Positions 33,573-41,724 of a DNA stretch of 64,000 nt are shown in pieces. The notes beneath the pieces are model-generated. The model did no database searches. It was not told the origin of the DNA and saw only the letters and a program-made list of their open reading frames with translations. Each line of letters opens with the position of its first letter. Position 1 is the stretch's first letter. The DNA lies in NCBI RefSeq assembly GCF_900156455.1, contig NZ_FTNQ01000001.1, positions 1,550,001-1,614,000 on the forward strand. The letters are read 5' to 3'. This stretch comes from Microbacterium sp. RURRCA19A. GTDB taxonomy: Bacteria; Actinomycetota; Actinomycetes; Actinomycetales; Microbacteriaceae. Both the position numbers and the translations under genes were made by a program.

Positions 33573-34825
33573 CGGGTGATCCCGGTGGCGATCGCCGCGA
33601 CCCCGTCGACGAGGGCGGACAGGTCGGTGTCGTCGTTGTACACGTGCGGCGAGGCACGGACGACGCTCTGCACGCCCCGGTCGCCCAGGTCCCACTGTCC
33701 GTGCGTCGCCGGCACCGAGACGACACGGACGCCGCGGCGCGCAAGCTCGACGACCGCATCGGCGGATGCGACGCCCTCGATGACGAAGGTCACGATGGCC
33801 GAGCGGGTTCCCACGGGGTCCGCGAGCGTCACGCCGTCGAGGTCGCCGAGCGCCTCGCGGAGCCGTCGACCGGCATCCACGAGCCACGCCTCGGTCGCGG
33901 GGATGCCGCGTTCGGCGGCCTCGTCCAGCGCGGCGCCGAGCCCGAGGCGCGCGGCGATCGCGCCCTCCCACGTCTCGTACCGCCGTGCCGAGGCGTCGAG
34001 CTCCCAGTCGGATCCCGTCGTCCAGCGTGCACCCCGGACGTCGGGCGCGGCGGGCAGCAGACGCTCGCGGAGGGTGTCGCGCACGTACGCGAACCCCGTG
34101 CCGCGGGGGGCGCGGAGAAACTTCCGTCCGGTGGTGACCATGACGTCGCACCCGATCTCGGCGACGTCCACCGTCAGGTGACCGACCGACTGGGTGGCGT
34201 CGAGGATGTAGGTCCCGCCGTGGCGCCGCACGACCGCCCCGATCTGGGCGGCCGGCTCCACGAGGCCCGACGACGTGGGCACGTGGGCGACCGTCACGAT
34301 CGAGGGCACCCCGTCGGACAGCAGGGCGTCGAGGGCGGCGACGTCGACGCGGCGGCGCTCGTCGTAGGGGGCGATCACGAGGTCGATCCCCTGCTCGCGG
34401 GCGAGGCTCATGAGGTGCAGCGCGTGGCTGACGTACGTGCTGCTGGAGGCGACGATGCGCTGCCCCCGGGTGGGACGGAGCGCGTCGAGCATGACCCGGA
34501 GCCCGGTGGATGCACTGTCGAACAGGGCGATCTCGCTCGGATCGGCGCCGACGAGGCCGGCGGCCGAGGCGTAGACCGCGTCGAGGTGGACGCGTCGCTC
34601 CGCGGCGGCCTCGTAGCCGCCCTTCGCCTCTTCCCGGCGGAGATGCTCGACGACCGTGGCGACCACGCGGTGAGACGGGAGCGCCGCGCCCGCGGCGTTG
34701 AAGTGGCTCGCGAGCGTCGAGCCCGTGGTGCGTTCACGCTCGGCGGCGACGTCGATGGAGGATCCGTCCGCGGTGCGCGCGGATGCCGAGGCCGGTGCGG
34801 CGTCTGCGATGGGGAGCGGGTTCAT
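33569..34825 (-). CDS. Class V aminotransferase-fold PLP enzyme
   Basis: A 418-residue fold-type I PLP enzyme of the class V group. Asp209 in YILDATQSVG pairs with the pyridine nitrogen and Lys235 in TTGRKFLRAP forms the internal aldimine. Related proteins include isopenicillin-N epimerase-like and cysteine desulphurase-like enzymes; the loop with an active Cys typical of desulphurases is not evident. GGAGG lies 13 bases from the ATG at 34825. It is the first gene of the operon to 28436 and its promoter carries GGATCC-pair site D. The likely role is transamination, lyase or epimerase chemistry on an amino-acid intermediate. Confidence 0.87.
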   Translation of the reverse strand: MNPLPIADAAPASASARTADGSSIDVAAERERTTGSTLASHFNAAGAALPSHRVVATVVEHLRREEAKGGYEAAAERRVHLDAVYASAAGLVGADPSEIALFDSASTGLRVMLDALRPTRGQRIVASSSTYVSHALHLMSLAREQGIDLVIAPYDERRRVDVAALDALLSDGVPSIVTVAHVPTSSGLVEPAAQIGAVVRRHGGTYILDATQSVGHLTVDVAEIGCDVMVTTGRKFLRAPRGTGFAYVRDTLRERLLPAAPDVRGARWTTGSDWELDASARRYETWEGAIAARLGLGAALDEAAERGIPATEAWLVDAGRRLREALGDLDGVTLADPVGTRSAIVTFVIEGVASADAVVELARRGVRVVSVPATHGQWDLGDRGVQSVVRASPHVYNDDTDLSALVDGVAAIATGITR

Positions 34826-34848
34826 GGGGGACGGGTTACCTCCGAGTA

Positions 34849-34875
34849 GGATCCAAACATACTACATGTGGATCC
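34849..34875. promoter_or_regulatory. Paired GGATCC operator (site D)
   Basis: GGATCC at 34849-34854 and 34870-34875, 21 bp apart, lies 24 bp upstream of the PLP-enzyme start and 30 bp upstream of the divergent amidotransferase-like gene. Flanking bases match site C closely, including TAGGATCCAAACAT and GGATCCAATCTGT. On the minus strand TAGTAT lies between the two words as a possible -10 element, so binding would block it. Confidence 0.65.
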
Positions 34876-34904
34876 AATCTGTGATTCCCGCTCCCGGAGG
34901 TGCC

Positions 34905-35705
34905 GTGTCCCGCATGATCGCCTACGTCGGCAGCGAGCCGATCGACGCCCCCGCCGCCCTCGGCGACGACACCCTGGCATCCTTCGCCGCTCTCTCCCGC
35001 CTGCACGCCGACGGGTGGGGAGCCGCCTGGCGCACGAGCACGGGCGTCTCGGCCCGGGTCGTCGCCGGCCGGCCCGCCCGGCGTGGGGATCTCGCCGAGG
35101 CGGTGCCCGCCCCCTCCACCGCGGCGCTGCTGTACCTGCGGTTCGGCAGCGCCGGAAGCGGCGCCGGCGAGGCGGAGGCGCAGCCCTTCCTGCGCGGCGA
35201 CCAGGCATTCCAGCACAACGGGGCGCTGTCACCGCCCGACCTGCTGCGCGCGGAGCTCACCGACGGCGAGCGCGACGGCCTGCGCGGGGCCAACGACAGC
35301 GAGCTGTACTTCGCGTTCCTCCGTCGCGCACTCGCTCCCGGCGCGCCCGTCGACCCGACGCGGATCGCGGATGCCGTGGCCACCGTCCGCACGCGGTACC
35401 CGGAGGCGTGCCTCAACGCCCTCCTCCTCACCCCGACGGCGCTCGTGGCCGTGCACTCCTCGGCCTCGCGGCCCGCCCCGCGCGCCGCGTTCGCCGCCCG
35501 GGGATTCGCCGAGGCCGATCTGCCCCCGGGCCACGGCGACGACTACAACGTCCTCTTCACCCGCCGCGCCGCGTCGGGGGCGCGGCTCGTGGCGACGACC
35601 GGCATCCCCCTGGCGGGCTGGATGCCTCTCCCCACCGACACGGTCTCCCTGCTGACCTCCGACTCCCTGGCATCCGTCCCTCTCCCCCGCGTCGCGAGCG
35701 CGTGA
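34905..35705 (+). CDS. Class II glutamine amidotransferase-like protein, Cys replaced by Ser
   Basis: A 266-residue Ntn-type protein similar to the EgtC/YafJ amidotransferases. It begins (GTG start) with M-S-R-M-I-A-Y-V-G, where the family has M-C-R; the catalytic Cys2 is replaced by Ser (TCC). Other blocks remain: HADGWGAAW, YLRFGSAG and QHNGALS with the glutamine-binding Asn-Gly. GGAGG lies four bases before the GTG at 34905; the ATG three codons later would remove residue 2 altogether. It is the divergent partner at site D and may be part of the regulon. Function is uncertain: a Ser nucleophile, an inactive binder or a different acyl hydrolase. Confidence 0.75.
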   Translation: MSRMIAYVGSEPIDAPAALGDDTLASFAALSRLHADGWGAAWRTSTGVSARVVAGRPARRGDLAEAVPAPSTAALLYLRFGSAGSGAGEAEAQPFLRGDQAFQHNGALSPPDLLRAELTDGERDGLRGANDSELYFAFLRRALAPGAPVDPTRIADAVATVRTRYPEACLNALLLTPTALVAVHSSASRPAPRAAFAARGFAEADLPPGHGDDYNVLFTRRAASGARLVATTGIPLAGWMPLPTDTVSLLTSDSLASVPLPRVASA

Positions 35706-35731
35706 GGGGGGACCGGGATACCGTTGAACGC

Positions 35732-36598
35732 ATGGCACGGATGCGGGTGGAACCGGACGATGCACCGTCGGCGCGCCTGTCCGACGGGGCGATCGCGCGG
35801 GTGACCGCCTCGACCTTCGTGTCGGGATCGGAGCTGGTCGTCGACGGCACGCCGCAGTCGCACGTCGACCTCGATGACCCGACGCACCTGCACTTCGAGT
35901 ACGTCACGCGCATGGGCGCGGTCATCGACAGACTCCGGATGCCGGGACAGCCCCTGACCGCGGTGCACCTGGGCGCGGGCGCGCTGACGCTCCCCCGCTA
36001 CGTCGAGGCGACGCGGCCGGGATCACGACAACAGGTCATCGAGCTGGAACCGGCGCTGTGGGACCTCGTCCGCGAGAACCTACCCCTCCCCCGCGGCGCC
36101 GCCATCCGCGTGCGCATCGGCGACGCCCGTGCCGGGCTCGGGCGCCTGCCCGCCGGACTGCACGGCGCCGTCGACCTGCTGGTGAGCGACGTGTACTCCG
36201 GCGCGCAGACCCCCGCGCACCTGACGACGGTGGAGTTCTACCGCGAAGCGGCGTCCCTCCTCGCCCCCGACGGCGTCCTGCTGGTCAACGTCTCGGACGG
36301 CCCCGGGCTCGCGTTCGCGCGACGTCAGGTGGCGACCGTGCGCGAGGTTCTGCCCGAGGTCATCGTGCTCGCCGAGGTGCAAGTGCTCAAGGGCCGGCGG
36401 TTCGGCAACCTCGTCGTCGCGGCCTCCGCGGCGCCCCTCCCGGTGGAGTGGCTGCCGCGGCTCATGGCGGCGGGCCCGCACCCCGCGAAGGTCGCCCAGG
36501 GGGCCGAGATCGACGAGTTCGTCCGCGGCGCACGTCCGGCGACGGATGCCGACGCGACGCCGTCACCGAAGCCCTCGGCATCCATCTTCGATCGGTGA
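35732..36598 (+). CDS. Spermidine synthase-like methyltransferase-fold protein
   Basis: A 288-residue Rossmann-fold protein related to spermidine synthases. Motif I is VHLGAGALTLPRYVEATRPG and the acidic residue after strand 2 is in QVIELEPALW; the active-site strand reads VDLLVSDVYSGAQTP with the catalytic-type Asp. Polyamine-specific loops are shortened, as in the widespread actinobacterial spermidine-synthase-like group whose substrates are unknown. The ATG at 35732 is 26 bp after the amidotransferase-like gene, in the same direction. Confidence 0.8.
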   Translation: MARMRVEPDDAPSARLSDGAIARVTASTFVSGSELVVDGTPQSHVDLDDPTHLHFEYVTRMGAVIDRLRMPGQPLTAVHLGAGALTLPRYVEATRPGSRQQVIELEPALWDLVRENLPLPRGAAIRVRIGDARAGLGRLPAGLHGAVDLLVSDVYSGAQTPAHLTTVEFYREAASLLAPDGVLLVNVSDGPGLAFARRQVATVREVLPEVIVLAEVQVLKGRRFGNLVVAASAAPLPVEWLPRLMAAGPHPAKVAQGAEIDEFVRGARPATDADATPSPKPSASIFDR

Positions 36599-36711
36599 GC
36601 GCCGTCTCACGACCCGGTCACGACCGGTTCGCGGCCGGACGGTGTGGCGTTGCGGCTCCGATTGCCGACGCACCGCAGACTGGAAGCGACGGCCATTCGA
36701 GAGGAGCGACG

Positions 36712-37239
36712 GTGAGCTATATCCACGGGTACGACCCCGACACGTTGCGTGAGATCACCGACTCTCACGAGTGCGCGGAACGGCTCGAGGAGATCGGCTC
36801 GCAGCGCAGTCTTCCCGCGCTCCTCGAGCGCACGTGGCTCCTGAAGGTGCTCGACCGGTTCGACGAGGCGCTGACGGTGTCGGAGCAGTCGGTGCGCGTG
36901 GCACGCATGGCCGGAACCCGTCGCGATCTGCTGCGCGCGCGGATCCTGCACGCGACGATCCAGCAGTGCCGAGGCGCGTTCGCCGCCGCCGAGCAGGAGC
37001 TCACCGCCTGCGCCGAAGAGGCCGAGGGGCAGGGGTGGGCGGGCATCGCCGCGTTCGCCCTGCAGCACCGCGGCAAGGTCCACTTCGACGAGGGCGACTA
37101 CGAGTCGGCCCGCCGCGATTTCAAGCGCGCGCTGTTCCTCCGTCAGAACGCCGGGGCCAGTGACGCCGAGCTCGAGTCGACGCTCCTCGCGATCGATGCC
37201 GCGGATCGCCGACGCACACGCGCGGTCGTGGCGAGCTGA
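36712..37239 (+). CDS. TPR-repeat protein
   Basis: A 175-residue, all-helical protein of about four tetratricopeptide-like repeats, e.g. LEEIGSQRSLPALLERTWLL, LDRFDEALTVSEQSVRVARM and YESARRDFKRALFLRQ. No enzymatic domain or membrane segment is found. GAGAGGAG lies a few bases before the GTG at 36712; longer frames upstream overlap the spermidine-synthase-like gene. It probably mediates a protein interaction. Its neighbours give no further hint. Confidence 0.75.
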   Translation: MSYIHGYDPDTLREITDSHECAERLEEIGSQRSLPALLERTWLLKVLDRFDEALTVSEQSVRVARMAGTRRDLLRARILHATIQQCRGAFAAAEQELTACAEEAEGQGWAGIAAFALQHRGKVHFDEGDYESARRDFKRALFLRQNAGASDAELESTLLAIDAADRRRTRAVVAS

Positions 37240-37268
37240 CGTCGGAGCCCCTCTCTACGATTCCCGTC

Positions 37269-37757
37269 ATGTCCGATCTGCAACGTGTGCGCGTCTGGGC
37301 AGAGGCATTGATCGCTCTGCACCTCGACGAGTCGTGGTCGTTCGCCTTCGACAACGCCAAGCGCCGGGCGGGACTGTGCGACTACGGCCGGCGGCGCATC
37401 AGCGTCTCGCGCTATCTCGCCGCGCGGTATGACGACGACACCAACCACCAGACGCTGCTGCACGAGGTGGCGCACGCGCTCGCCGGCGCGCCCGCGGGAC
37501 ACGGGCCGGTGTGGAAGCGTGCCGCGCGCGAACTCGGGTACGTCGGCGGCACCACCCACGCCGGCGAGACGGCGAACGAACTGGCGCCGTGGGTGGGCAC
37601 CTGCCCCGCCGGTCACGTCGCCTACCGGCACCGTCGGGCGACACGCCCCACCTCGTGCGCGAAGTGCGCACCGTACTTCGACCCGCGCTTCGCGCTGACG
37701 TGGGTGCATCGCGACATCAGCCCCGCGACGCGGTTGGCGGCGGCGACCCCGCGCTGA
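37269..37757 (+). CDS. SprT-like zinc metalloprotease-domain protein
   Basis: A 162-residue protein of the SprT/SPRTN-like family. The zinc-protease helix is LLHEVAHAL with His65, Glu66 and His69, and a further His/Glu in GHGPVWKRAARELG. A C-terminal treble-clef-like zinc ribbon is suggested by CPAGH and CAKC. Short bacterial members of this group have unknown targets; eukaryotic ones act on DNA-protein crosslinks. The start ATG lies 29 bp after the TPR gene. Confidence 0.85.
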   Translation: MSDLQRVRVWAEALIALHLDESWSFAFDNAKRRAGLCDYGRRRISVSRYLAARYDDDTNHQTLLHEVAHALAGAPAGHGPVWKRAARELGYVGGTTHAGETANELAPWVGTCPAGHVAYRHRRATRPTSCAKCAPYFDPRFALTWVHRDISPATRLAAATPR

Positions 37758-37770
37758 GCCCGACCCCGCT

Positions 37771-38388
37771 TCAGGCCGCGGCGTAGACCCCGTCCCCGAG
37801 CACCGGGACGACGGATGCCGCGTCGCGCTCGGCCGCGGCGAGCACGAGGTCGCGCTCGCCCGCGTCGGCGCGCAGGCGCCCGGTGCCGCTGGCGGTGAGG
37901 AGGTGGCGCACCGCTCCCCGAAGCGCCCGGAACCCCTCGCCGGCGACGGCGGCATCCGGCGAGGCGTGGTCGATGCCGAGGTCGCCGAGCGCGGCCACGA
38001 CCGCCCCGGCGCCGAGCAGATCCTCGACGGCGTACCGCGGGCCCCCCTCATCGACGTCGCCCACCGCGATGACCGCGATGCTCGTGCGCTCGCCCCGGGA
38101 CCGCTGGACGTCGAGCACGTGCGCGGCGACGGCGGCGGCGTTGCGGATCCCGGCGACCACGAGGTGCGCACCGGCGCGCTCCGCGGCGAGCGCGAGGCGA
38201 TCCGCGGCGGTGTCCTCCGCGGGGAGCGTCTCGCCGTTCTCGGCCGCCGCGAGCACCCGCGCGGTCAGACCCAGCGTCTGCACCACGACGACGACGTGGG
38301 CGGCAGCGAGCCGTGCGAGCCCCGCCTCACCCCACTCCAGACGCACCTGGTAGTTCGCCTGCGAGAGCGCGTCGGGGGTGTTCGGCAT
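37771..38388 (-). CDS. ComB-like (2-phosphosulfolactate phosphatase family) protein
   Basis: A 205-residue protein with the ComB pattern. The N-terminus YQVRLEWGEAGLARL is family-typical and is followed by a VVVVVQTL strand where active enzymes have VDVLRA/S-type residues. Later strands are VVAGIRNAAAVA, IAVIAVGD and RYAVEDLLGAGAVV. In archaea and some bacteria ComB dephosphorylates 2-phosphosulfolactate in coenzyme M synthesis; most actinobacterial homologues have no known role, and coenzyme M is not expected here. It is convergent with the SprT-like gene. Confidence 0.75.
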   Translation of the reverse strand: MPNTPDALSQANYQVRLEWGEAGLARLAAAHVVVVVQTLGLTARVLAAAENGETLPAEDTAADRLALAAERAGAHLVVAGIRNAAAVAAHVLDVQRSRGERTSIAVIAVGDVDEGGPRYAVEDLLGAGAVVAALGDLGIDHASPDAAVAGEGFRALRGAVRHLLTASGTGRLRADAGERDLVLAAAERDAASVVPVLGDGVYAAA

Positions 38389-38471
38389 CCCTCGAGCCTA
38401 CGACGAGCACCGCCCACCGACCGATGCGTCAACCCGACGTCGTTCCCGGCCGGAGGTGGCACGATGCGAGC

Positions 38472-38972
38472 ATGCGCATTCTGCTGAAGTTCGAGATCGA
38501 CTGCGATCCGGATGCCGCGTGGCGGGCCCTGCACTCGCCGCGTGCGGTCGCGGAACTGTACGGTCCGCTGCTGGCGGTCGAGACCCTCGAGGAGGCTCCG
38601 ACGTCGTTCTCGTCCGGGGACGACGTCCCGGTGCAGATGCGGGCGGCGGGGGTGTTCCCCGTGGGTCGCCAGCTCATCTCGGTCGCCGACCGCGAGACCG
38701 CCGACGGCAACGGCCGCGTGCGTGTGTTCCGCGACTGGGGCGTGCCGCTCACCGGCCCGCTCGCGGCACTGGACGTCTGGGACCACCAGATGGCGGTCTC
38801 GGCGGTGCCCGGAGACCCGACCCGGACGCTGTGGCGGGAACGTCTCACGATCGGCGGCGCCGCCGCCCCCGCGCTGTGGCCGGGCCTGTGGACGATGTGG
38901 CAGTGGCGCGCGGCGCGCATCCGCGCGCTGGCGCCCACCTGGGCGCACGACCCGGAACTCGCGGAGGACTGA
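38472..38972 (+). CDS. SRPBCC-like hypothetical protein
   Basis: A 166-residue protein starting with a beta strand and helix typical of START/SRPBCC ligand-binding proteins (ILLKFEIDCDPDAAWRALHS, then PRAVAELYGPLL). A Trp-rich C-terminal helix (ALWPGLWTMWQWRAARIRAL) closes the fold. No catalytic residues are recognised. It may bind a hydrophobic ligand. It is divergent to the ComB-like gene. Confidence 0.7.
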   Translation: MRILLKFEIDCDPDAAWRALHSPRAVAELYGPLLAVETLEEAPTSFSSGDDVPVQMRAAGVFPVGRQLISVADRETADGNGRVRVFRDWGVPLTGPLAALDVWDHQMAVSAVPGDPTRTLWRERLTIGGAAAPALWPGLWTMWQWRAARIRALAPTWAHDPELAED

Positions 38973-39087
38973 GCCGCACCCGGCGCAGCCTCCGCGATCC
39001 GCACGACCTCGGTCCGATCCGGGCGGATGCCACTGACCGACGGCGAATCACCGAGGTTGTGCTGCGACACCCCGCCGCGCGCCGCGC

Positions 39088-39738
39088 TCAGACCAGCCCG
39101 TGGCGGTACGCGAACACGACGAGCTGAACACGGTCGCGCAGCGCGAGTTTGGTGAGGATACGACTGACGTGCGTCTTCACCGTCGCTTCCGACAGGAATT
39201 CGCGCGCGGCGATCTCGGCGTTGCTGAGTCCCGCCGCGGCCAGGGCGAAGATCTCGCGCTCGCGATCGGTGAGGGCACCGTACGTGGCCGGCACCGGATC
39301 GATCGCCCCACCCTGGGCGATGTGGGCGAACAGGTCGCGGGTCGCTTGAGCGGCGATCACCGCCGAGCCGGCGTGCACCGTCCGCACTGCGGACAGCAGG
39401 AACTCCGGGTCGGAGTCCTTCAGCAGGAAGCCGCTCGCGCCGTGCTGGATCGCCCGGGCCGCGGCCTCGTCGAGGTCGAACGTCGTCAGGACCACGACGC
39501 GCGGGGCCGCGGGTTCGCGAAGGATCTCCGCGGTCGCGGTGAGACCGTCCATGACCGGCATCCGGACGTCCATGAGCACGACGTCGGGGCGTGTCGCCCG
39601 GACGACGTCGACGCCCTCGCGTCCGTCGGATGCCTCGCCGACGACCTCCAGATCGGGCTGCGAATCCAGCACCATCCGGATGCCGGCGCGGAACAGCGCC
39701 TGGTCGTCGACGAGCACGATGCGGATCGGCGAGGTCAT
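39088..39738 (-). CDS. NarL/LuxR-type response regulator
   Basis: A 216-residue two-component regulator. The receiver domain has acidic pair DDQ near the start, phospho-acceptor Asp in VVLMDVRMPVMDG and conserved Lys in FLLKDSD. The C-terminal LuxR HTH reads LTDREREIFALAAAGLSNAE and TVKTHVSRILTKL. The ATG at 39738 is preferred over longer frames. It works with the sensor kinase encoded 61 bp upstream. No sensor ligand is evident. Confidence 0.93.
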   Translation of the reverse strand: MTSPIRIVLVDDQALFRAGIRMVLDSQPDLEVVGEASDGREGVDVVRATRPDVVLMDVRMPVMDGLTATAEILREPAAPRVVVLTTFDLDEAAARAIQHGASGFLLKDSDPEFLLSAVRTVHAGSAVIAAQATRDLFAHIAQGGAIDPVPATYGALTDREREIFALAAAGLSNAEIAAREFLSEATVKTHVSRILTKLALRDRVQLVVFAYRHGLV

Positions 39739-39799
39739 CGGGGCGGGTCCTTCCGAGGAGCGGGGGCGGGATGGCATCCACTCTGCCCTGCCGCCGCGC

Positions 39800-40948
39800 T
39801 CATGACGTCGCCCCCAGCGGCAGGCTCGCGCGGACGATGAAGTCGCGGGACTCGGGCTGCGCCGACAAGGTGCCGCCGGCGAGCTGCGCGCGCTCGCGCA
39901 TGCCGATGACCCCGTGCCCTCCCCCCGTGAGCGAGGGGGTGTCGGCGAGGCGGTTGCGCACGGTGAGATCGACGCGATCCGGATGCCACGCGAAGCGCAC
40001 CGCCACACGACGGTCGCCACCGTGTCGGAGGGCGTTCGTCAGCGCCTCCTGCAGGATGCGGTACACCGCGAGTTGGATGGCCGTCGGCGGCTCCGCGGCG
40101 GGTGCCGGATCGACCGTGGTCTGCAGGTCGACCCCCGCCGCGCGGACCTGGGCGTACAGCGACTCGAGGTCGGCCAGCGTCGGCTGCGGCCCGTCGGCCT
40201 GGCTGTGCCGCAGCTGCTGGAGGAGCAGTCGCACGTCGCCGAGGGCCGCGCGGGCCGTGGTCGAGATCGTGGAGAGGGCGCGCGTCGCCGCCTCGGGGTC
40301 CTGCGCGGCGGCGTACCGCGCCCCGTCGGCCTGGGCGATCACCACCGCGAGAGAGTGCGCGACGACGTCGTGCATGTCGCGGGCGATGCGCACCCGCTCC
40401 TGCTCCGCGATCGTGGCCTCTTCGGCCGCGCGTTGCGCGGCGGCGTTCGCGGCCGCCCGCCGGGTCGTCCGCGCGAGGGTTCCCGAGCCCCAGGAGAGGA
40501 GGAACGCGAAGCCCGCGACGAGCACGATCGCGAGAGTGTCGAAGGTGGGGACGAAGACGTCACGTCCGGCCCGCACCGTCAGGTAGGCGGTGACGATCAC
40601 GGCACCGACGACGGTCGAGGCGAATCCCGCCCAGTACACGCGACGGGTTCCGTACGCCGCGGCCGTGTACAGCACGGCGTAGGCCACCAGGTCGACCGGG
40701 CTCGGGTCACGCTGCAGCGACATCTGCACGATCGCCGCGATCCACGCCAGGAGCAGCGCGGCACCGGGCTGAAGGCGCCGGAGAGCGAGGGCCGTGGAGA
40801 AGAGCGCGACCACGACGAGCGCGCCGACGTTGCCGAGGACGTTTCCCGGATCCAGCTCGATGAGGAACGACAGCAGCCCGAAGAGACCGGCCGCGACGAG
40901 GTCGACGACCAGCTGGTACCGGAAGAGGGGACGCAGGGCGATGCGCAT
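39800..40948 (-). CDS. Sensor histidine kinase, HisKA_3 type
   Basis: A 382-residue membrane kinase. About four or five N-terminal helices (LVVDLVAAGLFGLLSFLIEL and on to residue ~170) are followed by a dimerisation helix with phospho-acceptor His in RIARDMHDVVAHSLAVVIAQ, and an ATPase domain with an N-box-like LQEALTNALRHGG and G-box GGHGVIGMRERA. This is the DesK/LiaS-like group. The partner is the adjacent NarL-type regulator. The ATG at 40948 is chosen; 15 extra codons upstream in frame would extend into the intergenic hairpin region. Confidence 0.93.
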   Translation of the reverse strand: MRIALRPLFRYQLVVDLVAAGLFGLLSFLIELDPGNVLGNVGALVVVALFSTALALRRLQPGAALLLAWIAAIVQMSLQRDPSPVDLVAYAVLYTAAAYGTRRVYWAGFASTVVGAVIVTAYLTVRAGRDVFVPTFDTLAIVLVAGFAFLLSWGSGTLARTTRRAAANAAAQRAAEEATIAEQERVRIARDMHDVVAHSLAVVIAQADGARYAAAQDPEAATRALSTISTTARAALGDVRLLLQQLRHSQADGPQPTLADLESLYAQVRAAGVDLQTTVDPAPAAEPPTAIQLAVYRILQEALTNALRHGGDRRVAVRFAWHPDRVDLTVRNRLADTPSLTGGGHGVIGMRERAQLAGGTLSAQPESRDFIVRASLPLGATS

Positions 40949-41029
40949 CCCCGTCACGCTACGCGGCACCGCGCGCGGCGGCATCCATCCCACGATGTAT
41001 TCGCGCGGGGCCCGTCGACCCCTCCGTCC

Positions 41030-41082
41030 AGTGTCCAGAACACGCGGATGAGCGGCCTCGGCATCCGCGTGTTCTGGACACT
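41030..41082. repeat. Perfect 21-bp inverted repeat (hairpin)
   Basis: The 21 bases 41030-41050, starting AGTGTCCAGAACACG, are the exact inverted copy of 41062-41082, with an 11-base loop. It lies between the Lrp-type gene and the sensor kinase gene, both on the minus strand. There is no T tract on either strand. It could work as a terminator, an mRNA end stabiliser or a protein-binding site. Confidence 0.8.
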
Positions 41083-41125
41083 CGACGCTCGGCCGGGGCG
41101 GGGGCGGGGGTGGGGGTGGGGGGAC

Positions 41126-41614
41126 TTAGGCGGGGAAGTCCGCGGGTTCGATGGGACGAGCCTCGAAGAAGGTCTGCAGCACGATCGTGGTGCGCGTGTT
41201 GACCTGGGCGGCCGCACGGATGTCCCGGATGAGCGTCTCGAGGTCGCGCGGCGTGGGGACCCGGACGAACAGCATGTAGGCGGCGTCGCCGGCGACGGAG
41301 TGGCACGCCTCGATGGCGCTCAGGTGCGCGAGGAGTTCCGGGGCGTTGTCGGGCTGCGCGGGATCCAGCGGCGTGATCTCGACGAAGGCGGCCAGGGGGC
41401 GGCCGAGGGCCTCGGCGTCGAGGACCGGGCGATAGCCGCGGACGATCCCCCGCGCCTCCAGCCGGCGCAGACGCGATTGCACGGCCGACACCGACAGTCC
41501 CACTTTCTCGGACAGATGGGCGAGCGTCGCGCGGGCGTCGAGGGAGATCTCGCGCACGATGGCCGCATCGACGGTGTCGTCGAGCCGGGCGCGGCGAACG
41601 GAACCGTCGGACAT
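41126..41614 (-). CDS. Lrp/AsnC-family transcriptional regulator
   Basis: A 162-residue regulator with an N-terminal HTH (LSEKVGLSVSAVQSRLRRLE, about residues 34-53) and a C-terminal RAM ligand domain (HSVAGDAAYMLFVRVPTPRD). It would respond to an amino acid. It is divergent to the DUF6421 gene at 41725 with 110 bp between starts, so it may control that gene and the SDR behind it. A run of G-rich repeats and a large hairpin follow its stop. Confidence 0.9.
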   Translation of the reverse strand: MSDGSVRRARLDDTVDAAIVREISLDARATLAHLSEKVGLSVSAVQSRLRRLEARGIVRGYRPVLDAEALGRPLAAFVEITPLDPAQPDNAPELLAHLSAIEACHSVAGDAAYMLFVRVPTPRDLETLIRDIRAAAQVNTRTTIVLQTFFEARPIEPADFPA

Positions 41615-41724
41615 GCGCCGACAGTAGCAGGATTCCGGGGCTCACCTCTGGCAGGGTCCGTAAGTTTTCCGTTAGCATTGCGTTTTGACCGGATAATTTC
41701 CCGCCTGATCGATCGGAGGCCACC

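Noticed and set aside
36650..36720. Start of the TPR protein further upstream within a 393-codon frame
   Set aside because: The longer frame overlaps the spermidine-synthase-like gene, and a good SD precedes the GTG at 36712.
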